DNA from: CBDAQR01 sp965199055
Lineage (GTDB): Bacteria > Pseudomonadota > Gammaproteobacteria > Pseudomonadales > Halieaceae
Assembly: GCA_965199055.1 (NCBI GenBank)
Contig: CBDAQR010000003.1
Span: 2,418,001 to 2,482,000 of the forward strand
Direction of reading: 5' to 3'
Length of the DNA: 64,000 nt
The notes below the pieces were generated by a model. The model was not told the origin of the DNA, did no database searches, and saw nothing but the letters and a program-made list of their open reading frames with translations. The number at the start of each line of letters is the position of its first letter. Position 1 is the first letter of the stretch. The position numbers and the translations under genes were made by a program. This document shows, piece by piece, positions 45,373 to 53,066 of this stretch.

Positions 45373-45394
45373 TATGTGACTTAATAGTCACATA
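45373..45394. promoter_or_regulatory. TetR-type operator upstream of the oxidoreductase
   Basis: TATGTGAC-TTAATA-GTCACATA, a perfect 8-bp inverted repeat ending 4 bases before the start codon at 45399. The same arms occur at 47368-47389 before the MFS gene. Confidence 0.75.
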
Positions 45395-45398
45395 ACTC

Positions 45399-46061
45399 AT
45401 GGATGAAATGCAAGCGTCAAATTCGTCTTATTCCCGACTGCTGGTTCTAGGTGGAGCCGGGCGTGTAGGGCAGCCTCTATTGCAGCAGGCGCTTGCCGCG
45501 GGCTATGCGGTGACGGCGATAGTGAGGGATCCCACTCGCCTTGAACTGCCCGAGCGTGCCGACTTGAGGGTCGTGCAGGGCGATGTTTCTGACCTCGCGT
45601 TGTTGGACGCGGCAATTGCCGAGGGTGTCGACGCGGTAGTTTCCACCCTGGGCATCTTTAATCGCCAGCCGGGGACTCCGGTCACAGATCTGACCAGGCC
45701 ATTGATCGAACTCATGCACAAACACGGCGTTCGCCGCTTGGTCAGTATGTCTTCGCTGGGAGTGGGCGAGAGTCGGCGCTGGGGCGGTCTGATTGAGCAA
45801 TTCGTAATCCGCGTTATATTACGGCATGTGCTGCGCGATAAGCAGGCGCAGGAACAACTCATTGCCGAGAGCGGGCTGGATTGGACGATACTCCGGCCAC
45901 CGCGAATTCTGGAATCACTAGAACGTAAGCCCTACGAGCGTTGGCTGCACCATAGCGGCCGTCGGCGTTGGAAAGTCAGCAGGGCGGATGCCGCTGCAGA
46001 AATGCTGCATCTGCTGGAGGATCGCAGCAGCTTCCAACAGACCTGGCATATCTCTTACTAA
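45399..46061 (+). CDS. NAD(P)-binding oxidoreductase (SDR/NmrA-like)
   Basis: A 220-residue Rossmann-fold protein: nucleotide-binding motif LLVLGGAGRVGQPLLQQAL (residues 14-32), VRDPTRL and VVQGDVSDLALLDAAI typical of atypical SDR/NmrA-like proteins, and DWTILRPPRI. It lacks the classical YxxxK in the usual place, so it may be a sensor or an isomerase/reductase of the NAD(P)H-binding group. A palindromic operator lies just before its start, and it probably belongs to the TetR regulon together with the convergent MFS gene, whose stop overlaps its own by a few bases. Confidence 0.82.
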   Translation: MDEMQASNSSYSRLLVLGGAGRVGQPLLQQALAAGYAVTAIVRDPTRLELPERADLRVVQGDVSDLALLDAAIAEGVDAVVSTLGIFNRQPGTPVTDLTRPLIELMHKHGVRRLVSMSSLGVGESRRWGGLIEQFVIRVILRHVLRDKQAQEQLIAESGLDWTILRPPRILESLERKPYERWLHHSGRRRWKVSRADAAAEMLHLLEDRSSFQQTWHISY

Positions 46062-47356
46062 GAACTTAGCGCGGCTTGCCTCGATTGCCGTTGGATGGCT
46101 AATGCGACCAGGCACAGTACGATGTTCAGCACCGCGACGATGGCGAAGGGTCCGGGCTTCCACATATCGAAAACCCAACCCCCTGCCTTGGTCACAAACA
46201 TGATGCCCAGGGCACCACATATCGAGAACATGCCCATTACTGCGCCGCGCCGATCGCTAGGCGCTTCCTGGCCGATTAGAGTCTGGCTGGCCAGCATGAC
46301 ACTCATTTGGCCGATGCCGAGCAATACAGCACAGGGGTAGATCAGGCCTTCCAGTGGGTTGCCGACCACAATCATTGAGCCATAGCCGATGGCGGCGAGC
46401 GCAAGACCGGCGGCGGTTGCCGTTACCCGTTCCAGGCGATCGTTGAGAATCCCTGCGACCGGCGCCCAAAGCAGTGCACTGCCCTGGATCAGACCAAATA
46501 GCAGGCCAGCGCGTTTCAAGGCGTCTGCGCTGCTCATGCCGGCAGCGATGCCTTCCTGGGTAATCCACAAGCTAAAGAAAACACCGACTACAATCAGATC
46601 GCCCCGGGCCACGAAAGCGCAGGCATAGGCGAGGCCGATGCGGGCGTTTTCGCGTGCAGCGGCAATGCTGTCTGAAATCGCTTCACGCCAACTCTGGTGC
46701 TGGGTACCTTCAGCGGGGGTGGCCAGCGGGGACAGGCCCCGGGCGCAAACCATGGCCGACACCAGTGCGATGCACGCCACAGTCAGCATGGTCCAGCGCC
46801 CGGCCCATAGCGCATCGTAATCTTGGGCAAAGAAACTGGGCAGGGGTGCCAGTACAAACACCAGAAACATGGCGCCTACACCGATCATAAAGCCGGTGAT
46901 ACCCACCAGTTTGCCGCGGGATTCCTCTACCGGATAGTCCGCCTGTACGGTGGTGACCATCACATTGATGCAGGCGACGCCACAGGCAAAAAACAAGCGC
47001 AGGAGCAGCAGCTGGCTGAAGCCATCGATAAACCCGTAGAGTGAAAAGCCCACGGCCAGCAGCAAAAAGCCGATTGTAAACACGGCGCGTCTGCCAAATC
47101 GATCGGCGGCAATACCGGCGACGCCGCAGGCGGCCAGTAGCATGATCTCGGCGTAGAACACCAGGTCGCCGGAAATTCTTCCCTGTTCAGACTCTGGAAT
47201 GCCTAGCTGCTCGGTAAGCACATAGGGCTGAATAAAGTTGACGAAGGTATTCAGCGTAATGCCGATGAACGCTGCATAAAGGAATACCAACGCGTTGGCT
47301 GTGGTCACCCCGGAAACGAGATGGATCGGCCCGAGCTTGTGGTGGGTGGCATTCAT
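46058..47356 (-). CDS. MFS transporter
   Basis: A 432-residue protein with 12 predicted membrane helices. The loop motif AADRFGRRAVFTIGFLLLAV (motif A type) lies between helices 2 and 3, and GYFVDM-like features are absent. The start at 47356 (MNATHHKLGPIHLVSGVTTA) is chosen because the operator palindrome at 47368-47389 ends 12 bases upstream, leaving no room for a longer form. The substrate is unknown; efflux is suggested by its control by the neighbouring TetR gene. Confidence 0.85.
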   Translation of the reverse strand: MNATHHKLGPIHLVSGVTTANALVFLYAAFIGITLNTFVNFIQPYVLTEQLGIPESEQGRISGDLVFYAEIMLLAACGVAGIAADRFGRRAVFTIGFLLLAVGFSLYGFIDGFSQLLLLRLFFACGVACINVMVTTVQADYPVEESRGKLVGITGFMIGVGAMFLVFVLAPLPSFFAQDYDALWAGRWTMLTVACIALVSAMVCARGLSPLATPAEGTQHQSWREAISDSIAAARENARIGLAYACAFVARGDLIVVGVFFSLWITQEGIAAGMSSADALKRAGLLFGLIQGSALLWAPVAGILNDRLERVTATAAGLALAAIGYGSMIVVGNPLEGLIYPCAVLLGIGQMSVMLASQTLIGQEAPSDRRGAVMGMFSICGALGIMFVTKAGGWVFDMWKPGPFAIVAVLNIVLCLVALAIQRQSRQAALSS

Positions 47357-47367
47357 TGCTTTGAGTT

Positions 47368-47389
47368 TATGTGACTTTGAGGTCACATT
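47368..47389. promoter_or_regulatory. TetR-type operator upstream of the MFS gene
   Basis: TATGTGAC-TTTGAG-GTCACATT, the same arms as the site at 45373-45394 with one mismatch at the end. Confidence 0.75.
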
Positions 47390-47419
47390 CCAGCCGCTCA
47401 GCCAATGCGGTTCGCGATG

Positions 47420-48049
47420 CTAAATCAAAAAACGATCGACCAGTGTGTCGATCAGATGATCCACTCGCTCCCAGCTGTCTTTCTTGCGCAGATCCATGCC
47501 AAAGCAGTTGGGGCTGGTGACAGCGCGCATACACAGATAATTAAGCAAGCAATAGAACACCAGGCTCAGATCGACCAGGTCTTCACGCTGCTCTTCCTCC
47601 ATGCCCGCCATAATCAGTGCCAACTCGCGGCCTATCTTGTCGCTGCTCTTTTCGAGAACTGCGGTAACCGCGGTGGGGTGCATCAATTCGCTGGCCATGA
47701 TGCGCATGATAACGGGACGTTTGCGAAGCGCCGTCACGTAGTTGCGCTGGATCGTTTTTACCTTGTCTCGGTAATCGAGCTGATCGAACTGCTCGCGATC
47801 GTCGCCCAGCAGTTCTTCGGCCGTGGGCCAATTCGCGCCGCGTTCCAACCAAGCGGTCACCAGTCCGGGAAGGTCGTCAAAATACCGATACAGTAGCTGT
47901 TTACCTACACCGGCCTCGGCTACCACGTTGTTAACGCCAATGCCGTCGGGCCCATGGGTCAGTAGCAGCCGCTCACAGGCGTCCAGCAGAAGTTGCTCGG
48001 TCGCTTGCCGGTCTCTACTGCGGCGATTTTTGTTGGCTGCTTTGGCCAT
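47420..48049 (-). CDS. TetR-family regulator
   Basis: A 209-residue protein. The helix-turn-helix is at about residues 30-58 (DGIGVNNVVAEAGVGKQLLY RYFDDLPGLV), followed by an all-helical ligand-binding domain. The start is MAKAANKNRRSRDR at 48049; a basic N-terminal arm precedes the HTH. It lies directly upstream of the MFS gene in the same direction, and the TATGTGAC/GTCACATA palindromes before the MFS and oxidoreductase genes are its likely operators. The ligand is unknown. Confidence 0.87.
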   Translation of the reverse strand: MAKAANKNRRSRDRQATEQLLLDACERLLLTHGPDGIGVNNVVAEAGVGKQLLYRYFDDLPGLVTAWLERGANWPTAEELLGDDREQFDQLDYRDKVKTIQRNYVTALRKRPVIMRIMASELMHPTAVTAVLEKSSDKIGRELALIMAGMEEEQREDLVDLSLVFYCLLNYLCMRAVTSPNCFGMDLRKKDSWERVDHLIDTLVDRFLI

Positions 48050-48122
48050 GGTTGCTCTTTTTGTGTTCTCGCGGCCAAGCATACGGCACGTAGAGGAATT
48101 CGCAACGCCGCTAAACTGCAGC

Positions 48123-49214
48123 TTATTCGAATAGTCCGAGTTGTTCGTCTGAACGTGATTCGCTGGGCTCCAGTCGCAGGCCGGCACCGAGCAGACGCAC
48201 GGGCCCGCCCTTGCGCTGCCAGCCGGTCAGTAGCATGCGTTGATAATCTTCTCGACTGAGCCAGCCCTGGCCCAGGTCATGAATCGCTTCATCCAGAGTA
48301 GTTTGTGAGAAGTCGCCGAACTTAACCTTGATGAAGCGCTTGGTCGGGTAGTATTGCTGTTCGATTTTTTCGAAGCGCCTTTCTAACTCTTCCAAAATAG
48401 CACCCAGAGCTTCGACTAATTCCTCGGCGCTTGCCATGTCCTGAGCATAGGTTCGCTCAACGCTGATCGACTTGCGAATGCGACTGGTTTTGACTTCGCG
48501 ATGGTCGATGCCGTGAGCTAGCTCATGTAGCCGCGCGCCGTATTTACCAAATCGTTTCGCCAGGGTTTGCAGAGGAATACCTTGCAAGTCACCGCAGGTG
48601 ATAACGCCCATCTTACGGAGTTTCTCCGTCGTCACTTTGCCGACACCCATAATCTTAGACACGGGTAACTCGAACACAAACTCTGCAACCTTCGAGGGTG
48701 CCACCGTAAATGTGCCGTCTGGTTTATTCCAGTCGCTCGCTACTTTGGCGAGAAATTTGTTGGGCGCCACGCCTGCCGATACCGTGAGCTTCAGTTCCTC
48801 TCGAACGCGGTCCCGTATTTCGTTGGCGATCAGGGTGGCGCTGCCGTCGCAGCGTTCACAGTCGCTGACATCGAGGTAGGCTTCGTCCAGCGACAGGGGT
48901 TCGATCAATTCAGTGTACTCGCCGAAAATCTCGTGAAACTGGCGAGACACCTCCCTGTACAGATCGAAGCGCGCCGGCAGGATGATCAAATCTGGACACT
49001 GTTGCATAGCCCTGGCGGATGGCATGGCGGACTTCACTCCAAACTCGCGCGCCGCATAGTTGGCTGTGGAGATAACCCCCCGGCGCGCGGCAGAGCCACC
49101 GACCGCGATCGGCTTGTCCTTGAGTTCAGGGTTCTCGCGCATCTCGACAGAGGCATAAAATGAATCGGCGTCGATGTGAATGATCTTACGGATCTTGCCG
49201 TCGCTCGCGCTCAT
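48123..49214 (-). CDS. dinB: DNA polymerase IV (DinB)
   Basis: A 363-residue Y-family polymerase. The catalytic regions are IIHIDADSFYASVEMRENPE (with D near the N-terminus) and EPLSLDEAYLDVSD (second aspartate and glutamate). The little-finger domain follows, and the C-terminus EQLGLFE is a beta-clamp binding motif (QLxLF). It carries out translesion synthesis. Its ATG overlaps the stop of the ABC exporter gene upstream (ATGA), so it is translated with it. No LexA box is obvious nearby. Confidence 0.95.
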   Translation of the reverse strand: MSASDGKIRKIIHIDADSFYASVEMRENPELKDKPIAVGGSAARRGVISTANYAAREFGVKSAMPSARAMQQCPDLIILPARFDLYREVSRQFHEIFGEYTELIEPLSLDEAYLDVSDCERCDGSATLIANEIRDRVREELKLTVSAGVAPNKFLAKVASDWNKPDGTFTVAPSKVAEFVFELPVSKIMGVGKVTTEKLRKMGVITCGDLQGIPLQTLAKRFGKYGARLHELAHGIDHREVKTSRIRKSISVERTYAQDMASAEELVEALGAILEELERRFEKIEQQYYPTKRFIKVKFGDFSQTTLDEAIHDLGQGWLSREDYQRMLLTGWQRKGGPVRLLGAGLRLEPSESRSDEQLGLFE

Positions 49215-51040
49215 CCCTGCCCCGGCGTATCCTCAAGAACCTCCGCAATGTCCTTCGATTCTCGCTGTTGCTGTGTGTGCCAGAGCTCAGCATAGCGACC
49301 GTTCTGATTCAGCAGCACCTGATGCGAGCCCTGTTCAACCAAGCGGCCCTGCTCTAGTACCAGGATGCGGTCTGCATCGATGATCGTCGACAGGCGGTGG
49401 GCTATGACGAGGCTGGAATGATCTTGCGAGATTTCTCTCAGCGCGGTAAGAATGGCATGTTCAGATTTACTATCTAGCGAGGAGGTGGCCTCGTCGAATA
49501 CGAGTATGGGCGGCCGTTTCAGCAGGGTGCGCGCAATAGCGACTCGCTGCTTCTCTCCTCCCGATAGTTTCAGGCCGCGTTCCCCCACCATGGTATCGCC
49601 CCCATCAGGTAGCTGGGCGATGAAGTTATCCAGGTGCGCCAGCGCAATGGCTTCTTTTACCTCATCGTCACTGGCGGCGGGATTGCCATAGCGTACGTTT
49701 TCGAAAATCGAATCGTTGAACAACACGGTGTCCTGGGGAACGATGCCGATCGCGCTGCGCAAGGAGTGCTGCGTAATGTCACGCACATCCTGCCCGTCTA
49801 TTCGTATAGCGCCCCGTTCTGGGTCGTAGAAACGAAACAGTAGCTTGACCAGGGTGGATTTTCCGGCGCCGCTGGCCCCGACGACTGCGACCTTTTCCCC
49901 CGGCGCGATGGTGAAACTGATGCCTTGCAGGATCGGCCGGTCGGCCTGGTAGTGAAACTCAACCGCATCGAAGCAAATCTCGCCGGCGCTTACGGTGAGT
50001 TCGGTAGCGTCGGCCCTGTCAGTGATGCCGGCCTTGACGGCAAGCAGCTCGAATAGCTTCTCTATGTTGGCCATCGAGCCTTTGATCTCGCGAAATACAA
50101 AGCCAAGAAAGTTGAGCGGCAAAAACAACTGAATCATAAACTGGTTAATTAATACGAAATCACCCAGCGTCATATTGCCCGATCGTACCTCGCTGGCTGC
50201 AAGGCCGATCATCGAGGTCTGCGCGATGGCAATGATCAGCGCCTGACCGCCGTTGAGACCGAACAATGACAGGCGATTCTTGCGACGAGCCATTTCCCAG
50301 CGGGCTAACTCTTCGTCGTAGCGCTCAGCCTCAAACTCTTCGTTAGTGAAGTACTTCACGGTCTCGAAGTTCATCAGGCTATCAACGGCGCGCGTGTTGG
50401 AGGCAGAATCGGCGGCGTTCATTTCGCGCACGAACTGCGTACGCCACTCTGTGGCCCGCAATGAAAAGATGCCGTAGAAGATGACAGATAGCAGGGTGAT
50501 CACAGCGAAGCTGGGCCCGTAGTTGAATAACAGTATGCCCGCCACCACCACGATCTCGAACAGGGTCGGAACAATGTTGAATACAAAGAAGCGCATCAGG
50601 AAGCTAATGCCGGTGGTGCCGCGCTCGATATCCCGTGCCAGGCCGCCGGTGCGGCGGTTAAGATGGAAGTCCAGATCCAGCGCATGCACATGCCGAAATA
50701 CCTGCAGCCCCACCCTGCGCATGGCGCGCTCGGTAACTCTGCCAAAAATGGTGTCTCGCAGCTCGCCGAAAAACACGTTGGCGAAGCGGGCGGCGCCGTA
50801 GGCGAGCACCATCCCTATCATCAACAGTACCGGTAGGTTGGCGGCGCCTTCTCCCTCCAGGCTGTCTACCAGGTATTTCAGGAGAAAAGGGATCAGGATC
50901 ACCGAGCCTTTCGCCAGCACCAGGCAGAGCATCGCCAGCATGACACGCTGCCGAGATTCGCTCAAAAAAGGCCACAGATGGCGCAGTACGCGCCAGTTAA
51001 GCGACGCGTCTGGCTCCTGTTCGAAATTACCGTGTCGCAT
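49211..51040 (-). CDS. ABC exporter, Atm1/HMT1-like half transporter
   Basis: A 609-residue fused permease and ATPase. Six membrane helices (residues 35-320; such as ILIPFLLKYLVD) precede the nucleotide-binding domain with Walker A VVGASGAGKSTLVKLLF, signature LKLSGGEKQRVAIART and Walker B PPILVFDEATSSLDSKS. Length and sequence resemble the ABCB7/Atm1 group, which exports glutathione-linked compounds or metals. dinB overlaps its 3' end. The gene upstream encodes an outer-membrane-like protein, 26 bases away and in the same direction. Confidence 0.88.
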   Translation of the reverse strand: MRHGNFEQEPDASLNWRVLRHLWPFLSESRQRVMLAMLCLVLAKGSVILIPFLLKYLVDSLEGEGAANLPVLLMIGMVLAYGAARFANVFFGELRDTIFGRVTERAMRRVGLQVFRHVHALDLDFHLNRRTGGLARDIERGTTGISFLMRFFVFNIVPTLFEIVVVAGILLFNYGPSFAVITLLSVIFYGIFSLRATEWRTQFVREMNAADSASNTRAVDSLMNFETVKYFTNEEFEAERYDEELARWEMARRKNRLSLFGLNGGQALIIAIAQTSMIGLAASEVRSGNMTLGDFVLINQFMIQLFLPLNFLGFVFREIKGSMANIEKLFELLAVKAGITDRADATELTVSAGEICFDAVEFHYQADRPILQGISFTIAPGEKVAVVGASGAGKSTLVKLLFRFYDPERGAIRIDGQDVRDITQHSLRSAIGIVPQDTVLFNDSIFENVRYGNPAASDDEVKEAIALAHLDNFIAQLPDGGDTMVGERGLKLSGGEKQRVAIARTLLKRPPILVFDEATSSLDSKSEHAILTALREISQDHSSLVIAHRLSTIIDADRILVLEQGRLVEQGSHQVLLNQNGRYAELWHTQQQRESKDIAEVLEDTPGQG

Positions 51041-51066
51041 AGGTTCCGCGTCTAATGGGCACCGGT

Positions 51067-52035
51067 CTACTCACTGCTGAATAGTATCTCAATGCGTAAT
51101 CTGATTGACGCCACTTCTTCGCGGTCCTTAAAGGTTTTCTTCTTGCGCCAGGCGTAGCGCGGCTCCAGCTCCCAGTAGAGCCAGTCGCGCAAAAATGTGC
51201 GCCGATAGGCGACCCCAAAGCCGCGGCTCTTCAGCAATTCAGGGTCAGTATCGCCGCGGACGAAACCGAATGCTCGAAACGCCGAGCGCTGGTCCAGTTT
51301 GCGAATCCATGCCAGGCGGGTGTTCCATTCCACTCCATTGGATTCCTCTGAGTACTCAGCGCGGTTAGCCCAGCGTATCAAAGTGTCCTCGGAAAAGAGA
51401 TGGTCCACGTCCACTCTGGTCAGCGTGCCAAAGCCATCTCCGCCAATCCAAAATAACTCCTCGCTAAAACGTAAGCGGTTTTTTTCTGCGAACGGAATCT
51501 GATAGCGGTAACGCGCACCGACTTTGCCCTTTGGTCCGCTCTTCATGCCGGCGATCAGGTCGATGCGTGAGTTGGTTTTCTCACGCACCTGGTACTGAAA
51601 GCCCACGGTGGAATCGCCGTCGCCCGACAGAGCGGGGTCGTAGAATTCGCCTTCGAAGTCGTCTTCCTGGCCGAGGAATACCAGACTCAGGCGTTCACTC
51701 ACCTTCGGCAGCCAGATGCGCCCCGTGGCTTTTAGCTTCCAATCGGTGTCGTCCTCTTCGTCCCATTCGAATTCGGGTCGCAGGCGTATGCGAGAGGTCG
51801 CCGTTGCTTCAAGGTCCGATTGGGGATTACCAAAAAAGTTGTCTGCCCATGTGGCCAGCCCGTCAGCCGATTGAATGACCCGGTCATGACCCGAATCCAT
51901 CCAGTTCTCGCCCTGGGGTGAGCCCGAATCCGGAGTGCTCGGGTTTGCGCTCTGGGCCAGTGATGGCGGAGCGAGCAGAAGCACTAATGGCGCCAATAAA
52001 TAGGCGCACGGGATTGTAAAGTGAGAGCGATTCAC
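51067..52035 (-). CDS. Predicted outer-membrane beta-barrel protein
   Basis: A 322-residue protein with a clear signal peptide (MNRSHFTIPCAYLLAPLVLL LAPPSLAQS) and a mature part of alternating beta strands (TSRIRLRPEFEWDEEDD, GRIWLPKVSERLSLVFLGQE, YRYQIPFAEKNRLRFSEELF). It ends VASIRLRIEILFSSE and not in an aromatic residue. I do not recognise a named family. It precedes the ABC exporter and dinB on the same strand and may form an operon with them. Confidence 0.7.
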   Translation of the reverse strand: MNRSHFTIPCAYLLAPLVLLLAPPSLAQSANPSTPDSGSPQGENWMDSGHDRVIQSADGLATWADNFFGNPQSDLEATATSRIRLRPEFEWDEEDDTDWKLKATGRIWLPKVSERLSLVFLGQEDDFEGEFYDPALSGDGDSTVGFQYQVREKTNSRIDLIAGMKSGPKGKVGARYRYQIPFAEKNRLRFSEELFWIGGDGFGTLTRVDVDHLFSEDTLIRWANRAEYSEESNGVEWNTRLAWIRKLDQRSAFRAFGFVRGDTDPELLKSRGFGVAYRRTFLRDWLYWELEPRYAWRKKKTFKDREEVASIRLRIEILFSSE

Positions 52036-52094
52036 GGGTCGTACTTGTTCTACACTATGCGATTCAAGAGTAACGTTGCGCGGGAGAAATAACC

Positions 52095-53066
52095 ATGGTC
52101 AAGGTAGTACGCATTCTTGAAACGGGCGGGCCGGACGTTCTGCAGCTGGAGGAGCTGGAGCTGGAAGCGCCGGGCCCTGGTATGGTGCGGGTGCGAAATG
52201 AGGCGATCGGTCTTAACTTCATTGACACCTACCATCGCAGCGGCATTTACCCGGTTCCGCTGCCCACTGGCCTGGGAATGGAGGGCGCCGGCGTTATAGA
52301 GGCGGTCGGGGAAGGCGCTGACCTGCAGGTGGGAGACCGTGTCGCGTACTGCGCCGCTGGATTTGGCGCCTACGCTGAGGCGGTGAATCTTCCTGCGGTT
52401 CGCCTGGTGAAGATTCCGGACGGAATCGATTCTGACATTGCTGCCGCCGTGGCACTCAAGGGCGCCACTACGGAGTATCTTATTCAACGAACCTATCCTC
52501 TTGCCGCCGGTGAAACCTGCTTATTTCACGCAGCCGCGGGTGGCGTAGGGCTGATATTCGGGCAGTGGGCCAATGCGATAGGGGCTACGGTCATTGGTAC
52601 GGTGAGTTCAGAAGAGAAGGCCGAACTGGCGCGGCAACATGGTTACCAGCACGTGATCAATTACAGCGAAGAGAATGTCGTTGAGAAGGTCATGGAGATT
52701 ACCGAGGGCGCTATGCTACCGGTCGTCTACGACGGCGTAGGTAAAGACACCTTCGAGTGCTCGCTGGACTGTCTGCGCGCGCGAGGCCTCATGGTGAGTT
52801 TCGGCAATGCTTCCGGTTCACCCGCGCCGCTTGAATTACAAACACTGACGGCAAAGGGTTCTCTGTTTATCACCCGGCCTTCACTGATTTCCTACGTCGC
52901 TGAAACCGACGAGATGCGCCAGAGTCTCTCCGATGTGTTCGAGCGGGTCCTTAGCGGTGATATTCAGGTCGAGATTAACCAGCGCTATGCGCTGGATGAC
53001 ATTCGCCAGGCGCATATTGATCTGGAGGCGCGCAGTACAACCGGCTCAACGGTAATTATGCCATGA
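52095..53066 (+). CDS. qor: Quinone oxidoreductase (zinc-independent MDR family)
   Basis: A 323-residue medium-chain reductase: N-terminal GroES-like domain (GLNFIDTYHRSGIYPVPLPT, GMEGAGVIEAVGEG), then a Rossmann fold with AAAGGVGLIFGQWANAIGAT for NADPH. The structural zinc cysteines of alcohol dehydrogenases are absent. It reduces quinones by one electron in the QOR1 group. GGGAG lies ahead of the ATG at 52095. Its stop overlaps the next gene (ATGA). It is divergent from the outer-membrane protein gene. Confidence 0.92.
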   Translation: MVKVVRILETGGPDVLQLEELELEAPGPGMVRVRNEAIGLNFIDTYHRSGIYPVPLPTGLGMEGAGVIEAVGEGADLQVGDRVAYCAAGFGAYAEAVNLPAVRLVKIPDGIDSDIAAAVALKGATTEYLIQRTYPLAAGETCLFHAAAGGVGLIFGQWANAIGATVIGTVSSEEKAELARQHGYQHVINYSEENVVEKVMEITEGAMLPVVYDGVGKDTFECSLDCLRARGLMVSFGNASGSPAPLELQTLTAKGSLFITRPSLISYVAETDEMRQSLSDVFERVLSGDIQVEINQRYALDDIRQAHIDLEARSTTGSTVIMP

